A DNA stretch of 64,000 nucleotides from Liolophura sinensis (lineage: Eukaryota > Mollusca > Polyplacophora > Chitonida > Chitonidae), in NCBI RefSeq assembly GCF_032854445.1, contig NC_088297.1, positions 12,693,039 to 12,757,038 of the forward strand. Direction: 5' to 3'. Positions within the stretch are counted from its first letter, which is position 1. Every line of letters starts with the position of its first letter. Both the position numbers and the translations under genes were made by a program. This document shows, piece by piece, positions 1 through 10,489 of this stretch. A model generated the notes under the pieces. The model was not told the origin of the DNA, did not search any database, and was given only the letters and a program-made list of their open reading frames with translations.

Positions 1-630
1 TCTGAAATATAAATACCGATAAATAACAAACCTTTGATAAACTTAAGAACAAAATTTTTCGGCGAAATACTTCCGTTACTGGTTATACAAGGAGTGATCG
101 ATTAATTACTTGAATAACTTAATGACTAATTGACAAGAAAGACCATGTTCAAAATAATTTCAATCATTTGAAGCTCAGTGCATGAGTAGGAGAAGCCCAA
201 GTACTAGGAGTATCACACGTGCCTTGGCAATGTTATCTTTCACTACGATCTTTCACTGATGTTTCGCACAGATGGTTAAGCATATTGCAAAGCCACTGCA
301 TGAGTATCTCACGTGACCTTGAACGCACTCCTTGGTCGGAAGACCACTTTAGACGTTGCTAAAAGCGCTATTAAATGCTTGTTGCCATGCACCGAGACTT
401 CCGGAACAATGGAGGTGAAAGAATCTTACGTATTTCTTGTCCCAGACTGTGGTTTTATCAACACTCCCCTGCGTCTGCTGGGCCATAACTTGCCCCCAGG
501 GAATATATAGAAACCCCAAACATTGTTGAGAGGGCGATTGGCTACAGGGCTTTTTGAAATATTTCACTTCATGACAAGTTGCACTTTCTTGTACATACAT
601 TGTGTGGCGGGTCATACACTGAATAATTTA
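1..630. other. no gene recognised
   Basis: AT-rich sequence with only short chance ORFs (about 65 and 88 codons on opposite strands between 313 and 615). None shows a recognisable motif or a convincing splice context. I see no clear repeat in this stretch. Confidence 0.4.
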
Positions 631-633
631 TGT

Positions 634-860
634 TTTTGTGGTCTAGACGTTATCGTCCTAGTGGAGCACGTTGACCCAGACCGGGCCTCACAACATTGAG
701 ATCGCTGTGACCAGCTCATCCTGGCTTCCTTCCCGGTCGCACGTGAGAGGGTCTGTTGATGGTAGTGTTTCTCCCGCGTTATAACGCTATGCGCTTTTTT
801 GTATATGAAATATTCTGGAGTACGACGTAAAACACCGATCAATTAAATAAATAAATAAAT
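634..860 (+). repeat. SINE1 copy, old and diverged, nearly full length
   Basis: It follows the order of the intact SINE1 copies (see 37109-37373): a worn tRNA-like head, a region resembling 'gctgtgagttcaagtccagc', then 'tatgaaatattctggagtac' and an (AATA)n tail. Many substitutions indicate an old insertion. Confidence 0.7.
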
Positions 861-1111
861 ATTGGACTTTAAAACCTGCCTGTTATCGATATCGATCGCC
901 TACAGAGCTGAGCCTGGTACAAACCACTTTAGATTTTTAACATCCCACGTAGTACCATGGGTATAAATCATTTAGCCCTTAAAACACATTTACAAATGCC
1001 TCTTAGATGTTTTCCGAAATCAGACAGTTTGGGTTAACTGAGTGCACCAAGTACGAAATAAAATAGACTTTCGAATTAACGTGTTGTTATGTTCCCAAGA
1101 GATCGTTTCGG

Positions 1112-1424
1112 GAGTGTGGAGGTTCATTTGGCAAAGGTTTTGACGTAACTCACTGGCTCCTGACCAAATCCGTAGCAGGTTCGAATCGAGCTCTCGCCAT
1201 TCAGCTGCTACTCTACGTCAGGTGGTTTGTCAGGTACCTGGCGAAGGTCGGTCTTTTTTTTTGGGGGGGGGGGGGGCTTCATTTTTAATTGCTGTTGTTC
1301 TTTTGTTTTTTTTTGTTGTTTTTTTTTGTGGCCGAGCTCTGCTAAATTTTCTTCACCCATATACCTGATCACTGTCATCTAAGTGAAATATCACCATGTT
1401 GAACACCAATCAAATAAATAAATG
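1112..1424 (+). repeat. SINE3-type tRNA-derived element, diverged
   Basis: It carries a good polymerase III B-box match (ggttcgaatc) near 1172. A 'gtttgtcaggtacctg' block follows, then a 3' end 'taagtgaaatatcacc' and 'caccaatcaaataaataaat'. The same 'gtcaggtacctg' block recurs near 1770 and 43115, which defines a family distinct from SINE1 although the tail is similar. A G-run of about 14 at 1263-1276 interrupts it. Confidence 0.6.
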
Positions 1425-1604
1425 TAGCTGCTCAGTACGGTCATCATTACGATTGTTACTTTATACCATGGAATATAGGTTAATCTGCAGGTGAAATTAA
1501 ACACTGCTTGAGGGAAAGGTGTCATGTTTATATCCTTATCCAGTTACTTAGCCGTGAATGTTCGATCTTCTGTTCGAATGTTCGATATATTGAATATATA
1601 TGGA

Positions 1605-1800
1605 ACGTTCTGGAGTAGGGGCCTAACTGGCTTAGTTGTTGCGACTATCGGTCCCTTATCCAGAAAGATCTCGTGTTGGAATCCAGTTCTCGCCGTTTCC
1701 GGCGATGCTTTATAGTGGGACTATAGCCATAAACGGCATTCAAATAAATAAATATTAGGTCAAGAGGTTTGTCAGGTACCTGTTAGGTCGGTAGGCTTGT
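1605..1800 (+). repeat. SINE3-related fragments
   Basis: An A-box-like 'tggcttagttg' and a B-box-like 'gttggaatcca' are followed by a short body and 'cattcaaataaataaat'. Directly after it lies another 'gtttgtcaggtacctg' block. It looks like two truncated or rearranged copies side by side. Confidence 0.5.
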
Positions 1801-2007
1801 CATGAAATCCTAAGGCAAATCAAGATATTAAAATGAAAACACTTTAGGTAAGTTTAGAACTGAAAACTATTTTTGTAGTTAAGAATAATACTGAAGTTTA
1901 ACAAGCGTAATGATAATCCATGAGCAACAATCGACTTGCCATGGGCATAAACACCAAAAATACATGTACCAATCCATGATGGAGAAATACCTAAGACGAG
2001 TAGTTAC

Positions 2008-2244
2008 CTTGGCTTTCTATGCTGACTACGCTATTCGATCGGGACGCAGTTTCTCTTTTGCACGGTGTGTATTCGTCTTCCCACAGTTTCGCGCGCAAAG
2101 AAATGACCTTGGCCTGGCAGAGGTCAAGGGTCGTTGACGTCACCACGATGTCTTGGAAGGCTTCGGATAATTTATCGTCATTGTGAAGCTTCCATGTCTT
2201 CTCCAGCGCCTCCACGTTGTCAAACGACACGGCCAGGACAATGC
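2008..2244 (-). CDS. internal coding exon, TRADD-N-like gene (tentative)
   Basis: A 237-bp open exon bounded by a 'gctcgtag' acceptor and an 'AAG|GTAACT' donor. It starts with the last two bases of a split codon, matching the phase left by the exon at 2833-3030; together they read FEKG-IVLAVSF. The peptide includes VSFDNVEALEKTWKLHNDDK and later AKVISLRAKLWEDEYTPCKR. The pattern of a short strand, a 'leu-x-x-leu-trp' helix, a 'lys-leu-x-x-x-phe' turn, a second strand and a D-E-Y/C helix reminds me of the TRADD N-terminal fold, but I am not sure of the family. It ends in phase 1, so more exons should lie below 2008; I could not identify them. Confidence 0.6.
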
Positions 2245-2335
2245 CTACGAGCAAAAGGCATTCAATACTTCATACAAACTTTAGGCCTATTTAGTTAGTT
2301 ATTTAGTTGTTTAAAGCGGTACTCAATATAAAAGT

Positions 2336-2530
2336 CTATGGGATGGAGAGTGAAACAAGAGCAGCGCCGACAGTGTGATAGTTGGGAAATGGTCACACGT
2401 ATTACCGGTGAAATCTGTCCTCTTGTCAACTTACCTCAGTCCCGACTGTTCATGTATATACTTAAAACACAGCAAGGTACAGCCCTCTTAGCATTATTAG
2501 ATTTAGAAAAATCAGGTAAAAATTAAATTG
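2336..2530 (+). repeat. dispersed repeat B, copy 1
   Basis: It shares an ordered series of blocks with 3057-3250, 8825-8990 and 60347-60660: 'gagagtgaaac', 'cgacagtgtgata', 'ggcaaatggtcacac', 'ccggtgaaat', 'cttacctcag', then a 'catg' block and 'agcattat'. It lies 92 bases upstream of an exon on the other strand. I see no coding capacity, and the type of element is unknown. Confidence 0.65.
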
Positions 2531-2832
2531 CAGTAATGTGAATCACACGCCAGTGGTCTAGTATTACTCAAAATATTCAATACCTGATACAACACCGCAT
2601 TAAAACAATGAAAAGGGACCAGGTTATAGGGAATGCTTTCACCTGTAAATTTTCCACTTACACTCTAGCGGCTAGGGCCGAGTTGTTCGAAAGCATATGA
2701 CCTAATACTGGTATTAAGTCACTATTTATTTTGTTAGATTTCAGCCAGCCTCACCAGCCAAATGTTGTAAATCTTGTATCAAGTCTTCAAACAGTTTTGA
2801 ACAACCGGGCCATTGGGGTTAAACATGATCAC

Positions 2833-3030
2833 CTTTCTCAAACCTCTCCAGTATGACATGTCTCAGGACGTTTTTCTTTTCTAGGCCGCCTTTGATGGCG
2901 AACAGGTGAACGCTTTGTAGATACTCGTACAGTTTATCCATGACATTAACCATGAAGAAATGGTGTGAACCCCAGTCATGTGGCTTGACGGGTGTGGCGT
3001 CATACGCGTCCAGGTAGATGCCAATCTCAC
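2833..3030 (-). CDS. internal coding exon, TRADD-N-like gene (tentative)
   Basis: A 198-bp open exon with a 'ttatttcag' acceptor and a 'GAAAG|GTGATC' donor. Both flanking introns are phase 1, so it pairs exactly with the exon at 2008-2244. The peptide reads GEIGIYLDAYD, then WGSHHFFMVNVMDKLYEYLQ and NVLRHVILERFEKG. In TRADD an N-terminal 'YLFVESSLDKVVLSDAY'-type segment precedes a helix and a strand much like this, so a TRADD-N-related domain is my best guess. It could also be an unrelated invertebrate immune or signalling protein. Upstream exons above 3030 were not found. Confidence 0.6.
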
Positions 3031-3056
3031 CTGAAATAATGTGTATTATAATGACA

Positions 3057-3250
3057 GCATGGAGAGTAAAACCAGAGTAGCGACGACAGTGTGATAATTG
3101 GCAAATAGTCACACATACCGGGTGAAATACGGCTTCAGATACCGGTTTCAGATTACCTCAGTTTTTATTCTAATATGTCAATACTTAAATAGCAGTAGAT
3201 TACATGCCTCTAGCATCATGGCTTAAACAGAATTAGATAATAAGAAAATT
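3057..3250 (+). repeat. dispersed repeat B, copy 2
   Basis: It has the same block order as copy 1, including 'cgacagtgtgataattggc', 'cacacatacc', 'gaaatacggc', 'ttacctcag' and 'catgcctctagcatcatggc'. It ends in 'cagaattaga', which is also present in the 12655-12790 fragment. It begins within 30 bases of the exon at 2833-3030. Confidence 0.65.
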
Positions 3251-3746
3251 TATGTTAATTGCAGCTTAATAGACGTCACTTGCGTGGATTTCTCAAAATA
3301 TTGTGCTACGATCGCATTCATCAAACAATCACATCAAAATAATGCAAATAATGTTACAAATTTTTCTTTTGTTTTTTCAGTTTTGTAATCAGTGTGAATA
3401 TTAAGCTCAAATCTTTGACATAAATTTAATCTCGAAGGCAAGTGAGTTTAATATCATATTGTTTAGCTGATTAGTGTTGAACGCCTATTACTCAAGGTTA
3501 TTTTACAGCTAGGAGACAGAAACCATCCAGATCATTAATGAAACCAACGCACGTGGTTAGTTACCTGGCAAACCGCCTGACTTAAAGCCGCATACAAATC
3601 AGCCGGAGTCTGTTTCGAACCAACGACCACAGTGCAGCCAGTGGTCCTCTAGCAGAGGCCAGGATGAGCAATTACGCCAGCTTCTACATCGTGCAGCTTT
3701 TAAATTAATAAGTTGTGATTATTTTGCTTTAGTTTCACATTTGAAT

Positions 3747-3905
3747 TTATTTATTTATTTATTTGATTGATGTTTTACGCCGTACTCAAGAATATTTCAT
3801 TTATACGACGGCGGCCAGCATTATGGTGGGAGGAAACCCGGCAGAGACCGGGGGAAACCCACGACCATCCGCAGGTTGCTGGCCGCGCTCTTGAAAACCC
3901 ATGCC
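3747..3905 (-). repeat. SINE1 copy, 5'-truncated
   Basis: It reads from the (TTTA)n tail through 'tacgccgtactcaagaatat' and 'ggaggaaacc' to 'catccgcaggttgctgg'. The tRNA-like head is missing. Confidence 0.85.
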
Positions 3906-4026
3906 AAACAGCGGCGTGTATTTATAAGCACATCTCAAGCATATAATTACCACAAAATATCACAAAGAGGAAAAATAAATGACCGATGTATAACGTGCAC
4001 TCAAAAAATAATTTCTTAATTTTATA

Positions 4027-4196
4027 AGAAAGTATGTTGCCTGAGTGATGGTTAAATGAATTCTGTTAAATATTACTGTGTTATATTCAACATAATATTG
4101 TGTTTCTATGTTTAACTAATAGAATATATCTGCTATATATATTGAACGGAATAATCTGCTACAATAACCATATTCTAGCATCACTCAGACTTTCTG
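4027..4196. mobile_element. MITE-A copy (about 170 bp, inverted ends)
   Basis: The left end runs 'agtatgttgcctgagtgatg' and the right end 'ctagcatcactcagactttc', which are inverted copies of each other apart from indels. The AT-rich middle shares 'ctgttaaatat', 'caacataatattgtg' and 'aactaatagaata' with the element at 52709-52894. It is non-coding, so it would depend on a transposase supplied elsewhere. Confidence 0.65.
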
Positions 4197-4469
4197 TCAA
4201 ATTCAACATTTTCTTGGAGAGTGGAAATACCTGGTTCGATAAAACTTTTTCACAATAAAATACATAGAACATACTTTTATGTTTGCATTAATCAGGTAAT
4301 TTCAAGACAATCCCAATGTGGTGAAGCGAAATGTTACACATTTACCTCAGCCTATACCACGATATAACCATTCTAGAATATGGGCTGATATCATTGAGGT
4401 TTCCCTAATCATGCAGCAGATATTACCAATCCTCAGAGTTTTGATTAATGATTTTCTTTCATTTATTTA

Positions 4470-4608
4470 TGTATTAATTTATTTACTTATTTATTTGATT
4501 GGTGTTTCACGCCGCGTACTCAAGAATATATCAACCATACGACAGCGACAAGCATTCTGGTTGGATTAAATCCGGCACAGCCCAGCTGGAAAGCCACGAC
4601 CATCCACA
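4470..4608 (-). repeat. SINE1 copy, truncated
   Basis: A (TTTA)n tail, then 'gattggtgtttcacgccgcg', 'actcaagaatat' and a diverged body that ends near 'cacgaccatcc'. The tRNA-like head is absent. Confidence 0.75.
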
Positions 4609-4827
4609 TGTCACTTTCCGTTCATTGCACAGACGGCACTTTTGGTGTCATCATCATCAGTGAAAAATAGATTAAACCTACCTTTCTTTCTCTGGAAAAA
4701 TGGACGTGAGTCATCTTTTGGTTCTATCACTTTATCTTCCATTCTATGTCTAAAAGTATACACAAAAATGTTTGCGTTTTGAAAGACATTCGGAATGGAG
4801 TTTACAATGGATCGTACTCCCACATAA

Positions 4828-5020
4828 ATATTTATTTTTTACATTGGTGTTTTACGCCATACTCAAAATATTTCACTTATACGACGGCGGTGAGCATTAT
4901 GGTAGGAGGAAACCGAACAGAGCCCGGGGGAAACCCACGACCATCCGGAGGCTGCTGAGAGACCTTCCCACGCACGGCCGGAGAGGAAACCACCTTGAGC
5001 TGGACTTGAACTCACAGCGA
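4828..5020 (-). repeat. SINE1 copy, head truncated
   Basis: It runs from 'ttggtgttttacgccatact' through 'ggaggaaaccgaacagagcc' to 'agctggacttgaactcacag', so it keeps the B-box region but not the A box. Confidence 0.85.
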
Positions 5021-5320
5021 TAGTCTCACAGAAGAGATGAATAAAATGTGACTGTGTTACTATGTATCTTTGGCATATTTTGATGCCTGAGAACTTGGCA
5101 TGTTTTAATCTGTCGTGTACATGTGAACTGGGGAAAGCTCTGCGGGTATTGACGTATAATTTTGTTATGTTCAAAATCTGAACGTGGGTTATTGCTCTCG
5201 TTTGTCGTAGACTTCTTCTTTAGGTGTAGACAAGTACATCTGCATAAGTATGTTCGTTGTTTTTTATGTACGTGGGTAATGCGTTCAACTTCGACTAGTG
5301 GTTAGTGCGAAGTTATCGTA

Positions 5321-6472
5321 GACAAAGTATAACCAGATAAAGTATAATCAGACAAAATATAATCAGACAAAGTATAACCAGGCAAAGTATAATCAAAGTA
5401 TAACCAGACAAAGTATAATCAGACAAAGTATAACCAGGCAAAGTATAACCAGACAAAGTAGAATCAGACAAAGTAGAATCAGACAAAGTAGAATCAGACA
5501 AAGTAAAACCAGACAAAGTAGAACCAGACATAGTAGAACCAGAAAAAGTAGAACCAGACAAGGTATGATCAGACAAAGTATAATCAAAGTATAACCAGAC
5601 AAAGTATAACCAGGCAAAGTATAACCAGGCAAAGTGAAACCAGACAAAGTATAGCCAGACAAAGTATCATCAGACAAAGTATAATCAGACAAAGTATAAT
5701 CAAAGTATAACCAGACAAAGCATAACCAGACAAAGTATAATCAGACAAAGTATAATCAGACAAAATATAATCAGACAAAGTATAACCAGGCAAAGTATAG
5801 CCAGACAAAGTATCATCAGACAAAGTATCATCAGGCAAAGTATAATCAGACAAAGTATAACCAGACAAAGTATAACCAGACAAAGTATAATCAGACAAAA
5901 TATAATCAGACAAAGTATAACCAGGCCAAGTGGAACCAGACAACGTATAACCAGACAAAGTAGAACCACTCAATGTATAATCAGACAAAGTATAACCAGG
6001 CAAAGTAGAACCAGACAAGGTATGATCAGAAAAGCATAATGAAAGTATAACCAGACAAAGTATGATCAGACAAAGTATAACCAGGCAAAGTATAACCAGA
6101 CAAAGTATCATCAGACAAAGTATCATCAGACAAAAGATAATCAGATGAAGTATAACCAGACAAAGTATAACCAGACAAAGTATCATCAGACAAAGTATAA
6201 CCAGAAAAAGTATAACCAGACAAAGTATAGCCAGACAAAATATAATCAGGCAAAGTATAACCAGACAAAGTATAATGAGACAAAATATATACAGGCAAAG
6301 TATAACCAGGCAAAGTAGAGCCAGGCAAAGTATAGCCAGACAAAGTATGATCAGACAAAGTATAACCAGACAAAGTATACCAAGACAAAGTATGATCAGA
6401 CAAAGTATGATCAGACAAAGTATGATCAGACAAAGTATAACCAGACAAAGTATAAACAGACAAAGTATAAGG
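5321..6472. repeat. 15-bp minisatellite, about 76 copies
   Basis: A continuous array of the 15-mer 'caaagtataaccaga' and close variants such as 'caaagtataatcaga'. Recurring 10-bp-shortened junctions 'gtataatcaaagtataacc' occur near 5390, 5583, 5700 and, more diverged, at 6030-6050. They suggest a higher-order unit of roughly 120-190 bp in the first part. The unit length is a multiple of three, so it holds open a 351-codon minus-strand frame rich in the pentapeptide CLVIL. Nothing else suggests a protein: there are no splice sites, no non-repeat domain, and all frames behave alike. Confidence 0.95.
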
Positions 6473-7189
6473 CAATAGTCCTCAAGCTTCACTGATGACG
6501 TAAAGTTCATCAAACGCTCACCCGTCACAACGGCAATAGTCGTAAGGGGTGTATATGTCAGTTCGGTTGACAAATACATGATTAGCTTCAAATGACACAC
6601 GATCAAAGGCTGGACACGCTTCACTGCTATACTGTCCAAGTAAACACGGATCTATCACATGTCAGACGAAGGTAACACAACATTGTGACACCGAGCGAAT
6701 TAAGACGGTCGATGCCATACAGGTGCAATCGTGAACCAGACGAAAAATAACGTCTTTAGTTGTTAACGTGTAATAAAGTACAGGACTTTCGTCTAAGTAC
6801 GAACCACGCTGCTGTGTTTATTATCTTGTGGGATTTACCTTATTCTGTACGCGATCATGCCAGTAAGTTTCCTGTGACGTCGGCGATCCATCTGTATGTC
6901 TGCTAATCCGTAATCATAAACACATGCGTTTACAGATCTTATTCCAACTTTAAAATATCTCTGGAGATATTCCTTGTCATCTCCGTTACACCTTTCTCAC
7001 GCAAACGGATCGTTGAGATATACTACTGGAATAAAGTAACTGTGCATCATCTGCAGTTATGCCATGTTCTAATGAATTAAGATAAGAATATGATATTTGG
7101 TATTCTGTTTAATCACTGTTTAACTGTTGACAGGATAATCTCGAAATCTTTATGATTTGACACTAGGTATCATGACACGCCCTCGAAGA
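6473..7189. other. no gene recognised
   Basis: Unique-looking sequence between the minisatellite and the transposon. No open frame of note and no repeat that I recognise. Confidence 0.4.
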
Positions 7190-7218
7190 GATGTGGTGTC
7201 AAAAGTCAGTTCACAAAC

Positions 7219-8223
7219 TCAATATCGTGTGTGTCCACCATTGGCGTTGATGCAGGCTTGACAACGACGACGCATAGACGACACTAAGCGAGTGAAGAAA
7301 GCTTGGGGAATGTTGTTCCATGTCTGAAGCAACATTTGTCCGAAATCACCTAACGTCAATGGCTGATTCGGGCCTTGACGTAATCGCCGTTCCATTTCAT
7401 CCCATGCGTGCTCGATAGGGGACAGGTCAGGAGAAACTGCTGGCCAAGGGAGTACCGGAATGTTGTGCTGTCTCAAGAAATCCGTCACAACACGAGCGAC
7501 ATGTGGACGGGCATTATCTTGCTGAAATGTGATGTTACGTCCATGTCCTTGAATGAACGCTTGCAGAATGATCTCGTCCCTGTAACTCAGGCCTGTCAGA
7601 TTGCCATTCACAATGACAAGTTGGGTCCGCCCATGAGATGTGATGCCTTCCCATACCATAACGCTGCCGCCACCAAACACTGGACGTTGAACAACGCACG
7701 CGTCAGCATACTGTTCACCAGGACGTGTGTACACCCTTGCCCTGCCATCTAAGCTGTCCAGATGAAATCTCGACTCGTCAGTGAACAGAACACCATCCCA
7801 ATCTTGTCTCCTGTACCGTAGATGTTGTCTGCACCAGACAAGACGTGCCTGTCGGTGACGTTGGAGCAAAATCGGACGTATGGCGGGACGTCTGGGCCGA
7901 ATGTTGCGCTCCCGCAGGCGGTTCCGTACAGTCCTGGAACTGATTGGGCGTAAGCCAGGAATGGTCCGAGCAGTCAAACTGGAACTCTGGAATCGATTCC
8001 TTAGATGGGTCAGCCGAATATGGTTGTCTTGCTGACGTGACGTCACACGTGGACGGCTGGACCGGGGCAAATCTCTCGTGTTCCCATTCTGTTGAAAACG
8101 TCGCCATAGAGAGGATATCGTGTTTCGATGGACACCAAAATGTCTGGCAACTTCATTCTGGGCCATTCCAGTCTCCAGCATACCCACGGCGCGGAGACGC
8201 TGATTTTCTGTAAGCCGTGGCAT
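7219..8223 (-). CDS. Tc1/mariner-type transposase, intact ORF
   Basis: A 334-residue uninterrupted ORF. Residues 1-60 form a helix-turn-helix DNA-binding region (QNEVARHFGVHRNTISSLWR), and a second one follows around SSRTVRNRLRERNIR. The catalytic triad is visible: FTDESRFH (first Asp), FQQDNARPH (second Asp) and SPDLSPIEHAWDEM, with the Glu 34 residues after the second Asp. That DD34E spacing is characteristic of Tc1 elements. Family length is about 340 residues, so it looks full length. The start is the first Met of the canonical N-terminus (MPRLTENQR). It would cut and paste its own element at TA sites in the nucleus. Convincing terminal inverted repeats are not visible; only a weak inverted similarity joins 7190-7214 and 8320-8345. 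No promoter features are apparent. The absence of stops suggests recent activity or recent arrival. Confidence 0.95.
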   Translation of the reverse strand: MPRLTENQRLRAVGMLETGMAQNEVARHFGVHRNTISSLWRRFQQNGNTRDLPRSSRPRVTSRQQDNHIRLTHLRNRFQSSSLTARTIPGLRPISSRTVRNRLRERNIRPRRPAIRPILLQRHRQARLVWCRQHLRYRRQDWDGVLFTDESRFHLDSLDGRARVYTRPGEQYADACVVQRPVFGGGSVMVWEGITSHGRTQLVIVNGNLTGLSYRDEIILQAFIQGHGRNITFQQDNARPHVARVVTDFLRQHNIPVLPWPAVSPDLSPIEHAWDEMERRLRQGPNQPLTLGDFGQMLLQTWNNIPQAFFTRLVSSMRRRCQACINANGGHTRY

Positions 8224-8820
8224 GTTGTACGCACAGTTTATGTTGAAGTTAACGTGTTTTCCACAACATTTAGAAGCTAAAGAATAATCAACAGTTGTTC
8301 AATTTTCGAAATCAGGTGTGTGAACTTCATGTGTCAAACATCATGCAGAATGTGAGTTATGTCATTATACACGAAGTGCACGTGCCACGCGCGATACGTG
8401 ACATGACATTTCATGAAAAATGTTTGGCTAAATGTTTATTGACGGTTAGGTTTATAACTTTTCAAACATCTTTTGTTTTGTCCCATTTTCTGTGATGCAC
8501 AGTTACTTTTTTCCATTAGTATATAATAGTGGTAAACCGTGGAGTGGAAGCGGTCAGTTAAGGGCATGTGTGTATAGTCCTCAATATATGTGGGTTAAAT
8601 CCAGTCGTTTGTATAGAGACGTTGATAGAAATATAAAGTCTCGCTGAGCAACGCGCTATGTATGTATACATGCGGATCGATGGTCTCAGCAGGATTCATG
8701 GACAATGTCAGGGCTATACATGAACAATCCTCCTCACACATCAGAATACTAATCAGACAGTTTTGGAGTCCATGTCCATGGGCCCAACCGTTAAAACTGA
8801 CAGATATAATTAAACACGTA
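8224..8820. other. transposon 3' flank and unique sequence
   Basis: Probable non-coding flank of the Tc1 element up to about 8350, then AT-rich sequence with no supported gene. Confidence 0.35.
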
Positions 8821-8824
8821 TAAC

Positions 8825-8990
8825 GCAGAGAGTAAAGCCAAAGCAGCTGCGAGAGTGTGATAACTGGCAAATGGTCAGGTAACCGGTGAAATACGGCTCT
8901 TTGTCAGTTTACCCCAGTTGGGTTTTATTCTAGCTTTTCATGCAAATGCTTATAGCACCATAGTTTAGTCACTATTAGGTGAAAACGATG
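8825..8990 (+). repeat. dispersed repeat B, copy 3
   Basis: The same block order as at 3057: 'gagagtaaagcc', 'gagtgtgataactggcaaat', 'ccggtgaaatacggctc', 'gtcagtttaccccag', 'gttttattctagc', 'gcaccatagt'. Confidence 0.65.
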
Positions 8991-9159
8991 CGGCCGTACT
9001 CTTTGGATTTGTCAGCCTATTGCCAGGAGTCTATTTGGTGACAATAAGCAATCGATGACCACTCGTGGTGCCATCAGAGCAGTCTAACGTTTGCTGAAAG
9101 TGGCTTGTTTCGCAGCAAAACAGCACGCATTTCTCTACGTCACACGTACGAAAGTTAAT

Positions 9160-9308
9160 AACTTGCCAATTGGCAGTGGTTCATCGGGGTACTTCGGTTT
9201 CCTCCTTCCATAAAACTAACCGTCTTCTTATAGATGGAAAAAAATCTCGTGAGTGGCGTTAAGCAACAACCCCAATCAATCAGTCAACCATTCAATCAAT
9301 CATTAGAT
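9160..9308 (+). repeat. 3' end of another SINE-like family
   Basis: It contains 'ggtttcctccttccataaaa' and ends 'gagtggcgttaagcaacaac' followed by (CAAT)n-type repeats. The tail differs from those of SINE1 and SINE2. No head is recognisable. Confidence 0.45.
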
Positions 9309-9500
9309 CTGACCATGACCATTCGATATGGAATTTCAGAGATGAGTTACACAGAAATCCACATGTAACGTAGACCTTGTCGTGCAACAAACCATATACC
9401 AGTTCCACGGAAATCTCGCGAGATCATAGATGAGAGTTGTTCCACTTCATTATTATTTATTTTGACCCTTATTTAACTATGCATCTGAATATAAAAAGCT

Positions 9501-9692
9501 GGCAGCAACCTGCGGATGGTCGTGGGTTTTTTTGCGTTAGCACAGAACAATGACTCAGGAGCCTCTCGCCAATGCGGTTGCCATGAGTTCAAGTCCTGTC
9601 ATACTGGTTTCCTCCCAGTTACATGTGCGTATAAGTGAAATATTCTTGAGCACGGAGTAAAACACCAGTCAAATAAATAAATAAGTAAATAT
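9501..9692 (+). repeat. SINE1 copy, rearranged
   Basis: Segment order is scrambled. A mid-body piece (cagcaacctgcggatggtcg) comes first, then head sequence (atgactcaggagcctctcgc), B-box region, 3' body and (AATA)n tail. This looks like an insertion next to, or a template switch with, another copy. Confidence 0.7.
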
Positions 9693-10345
9693 AAAAAGCA
9701 TCTGATAATTGTTGATACATACGGAATACAGGAGCAGGATTCAGTCCACAAATGGTGATTTACTAACAGTGTAAAGTGACAGGCTTTCCCCGGCCCCTGT
9801 TTGTTACCCCTAACTCGCTCTGACAAGATTTTCCCGGAACTGGAATAGAGCATATGAGATACTGCAATAGTAGCGTGTTTGCAAAAGTGACACGTTTACA
9901 ACAGCTGTCTGGCGGCAGGAAACGACTGAAGTGTAATGTAATCACTTGTCATTTTTGACTTATTGCCTCGTGTTTAGCTTTTAGATACATGGGAAAGCTT
10001 ACGGTAACAGGACACGACCAAGTGGCGTCAAAAGTTTGGAGTCCGTGTGAATCACAGGTTACGTTAGATATTCAGTAAAGAGGTTTTCTACTGTAACGGT
10101 ATTTGCGAGATCAAATATAGAAATGTCTGCACCGATTCCCCAGTTTAAAAAGAATATTTCTTTAATACAGTAAAAATGGCGTTAAAATCGACTGACCTAG
10201 AGTTCTCCCATGTAGCCCTGGAGGACAAGATAGGTTCGTATCGTTTAAAACACTAGAGCGATGACCGTTGTGAACGGAAAGCCTCTACTGTGTATAGTAC
10301 TCATTCCACAGCTAAGGAAAATTTGGATGTAAAAGTGAAACCTAC
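9693..10345. other. no gene recognised
   Basis: Unique sequence with short ORFs only; nothing that I can assign. Confidence 0.35.
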
Positions 10346-10347
10346 AA

Positions 10348-10489
10348 ACATCCGCAGGTTGCTAGAAGATCTTCCACGAACGGCGGAGAGAAAGGCAATA
10401 TGGACTTGAATTCATAGCCATCGCATTGGTGGCGCCTGGGTCATTGCGCCACGCTGGCACGCTAACCCTCTCGGCCACGGAGGCCCCTG
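10348..10489 (-). repeat. SINE1 copy, head half only
   Basis: It runs from 'catccgcaggttgctag' to the tRNA-like head (reads 'ggggcctccgtggccgagag' on the minus strand). The 3' tail half is missing, the reverse of the usual 5' truncation. Confidence 0.8.

Noticed and set aside
5584-6639. 351-codon minus-strand ORF and several shorter ones
   Set aside because: They are readings of the 15-bp minisatellite, whose length keeps frames open. No non-repeat domain or start context.
7408-7752. Plus-strand ORFs overlapping the transposase
   Set aside because: Antisense shadows of the Tc1 coding sequence.
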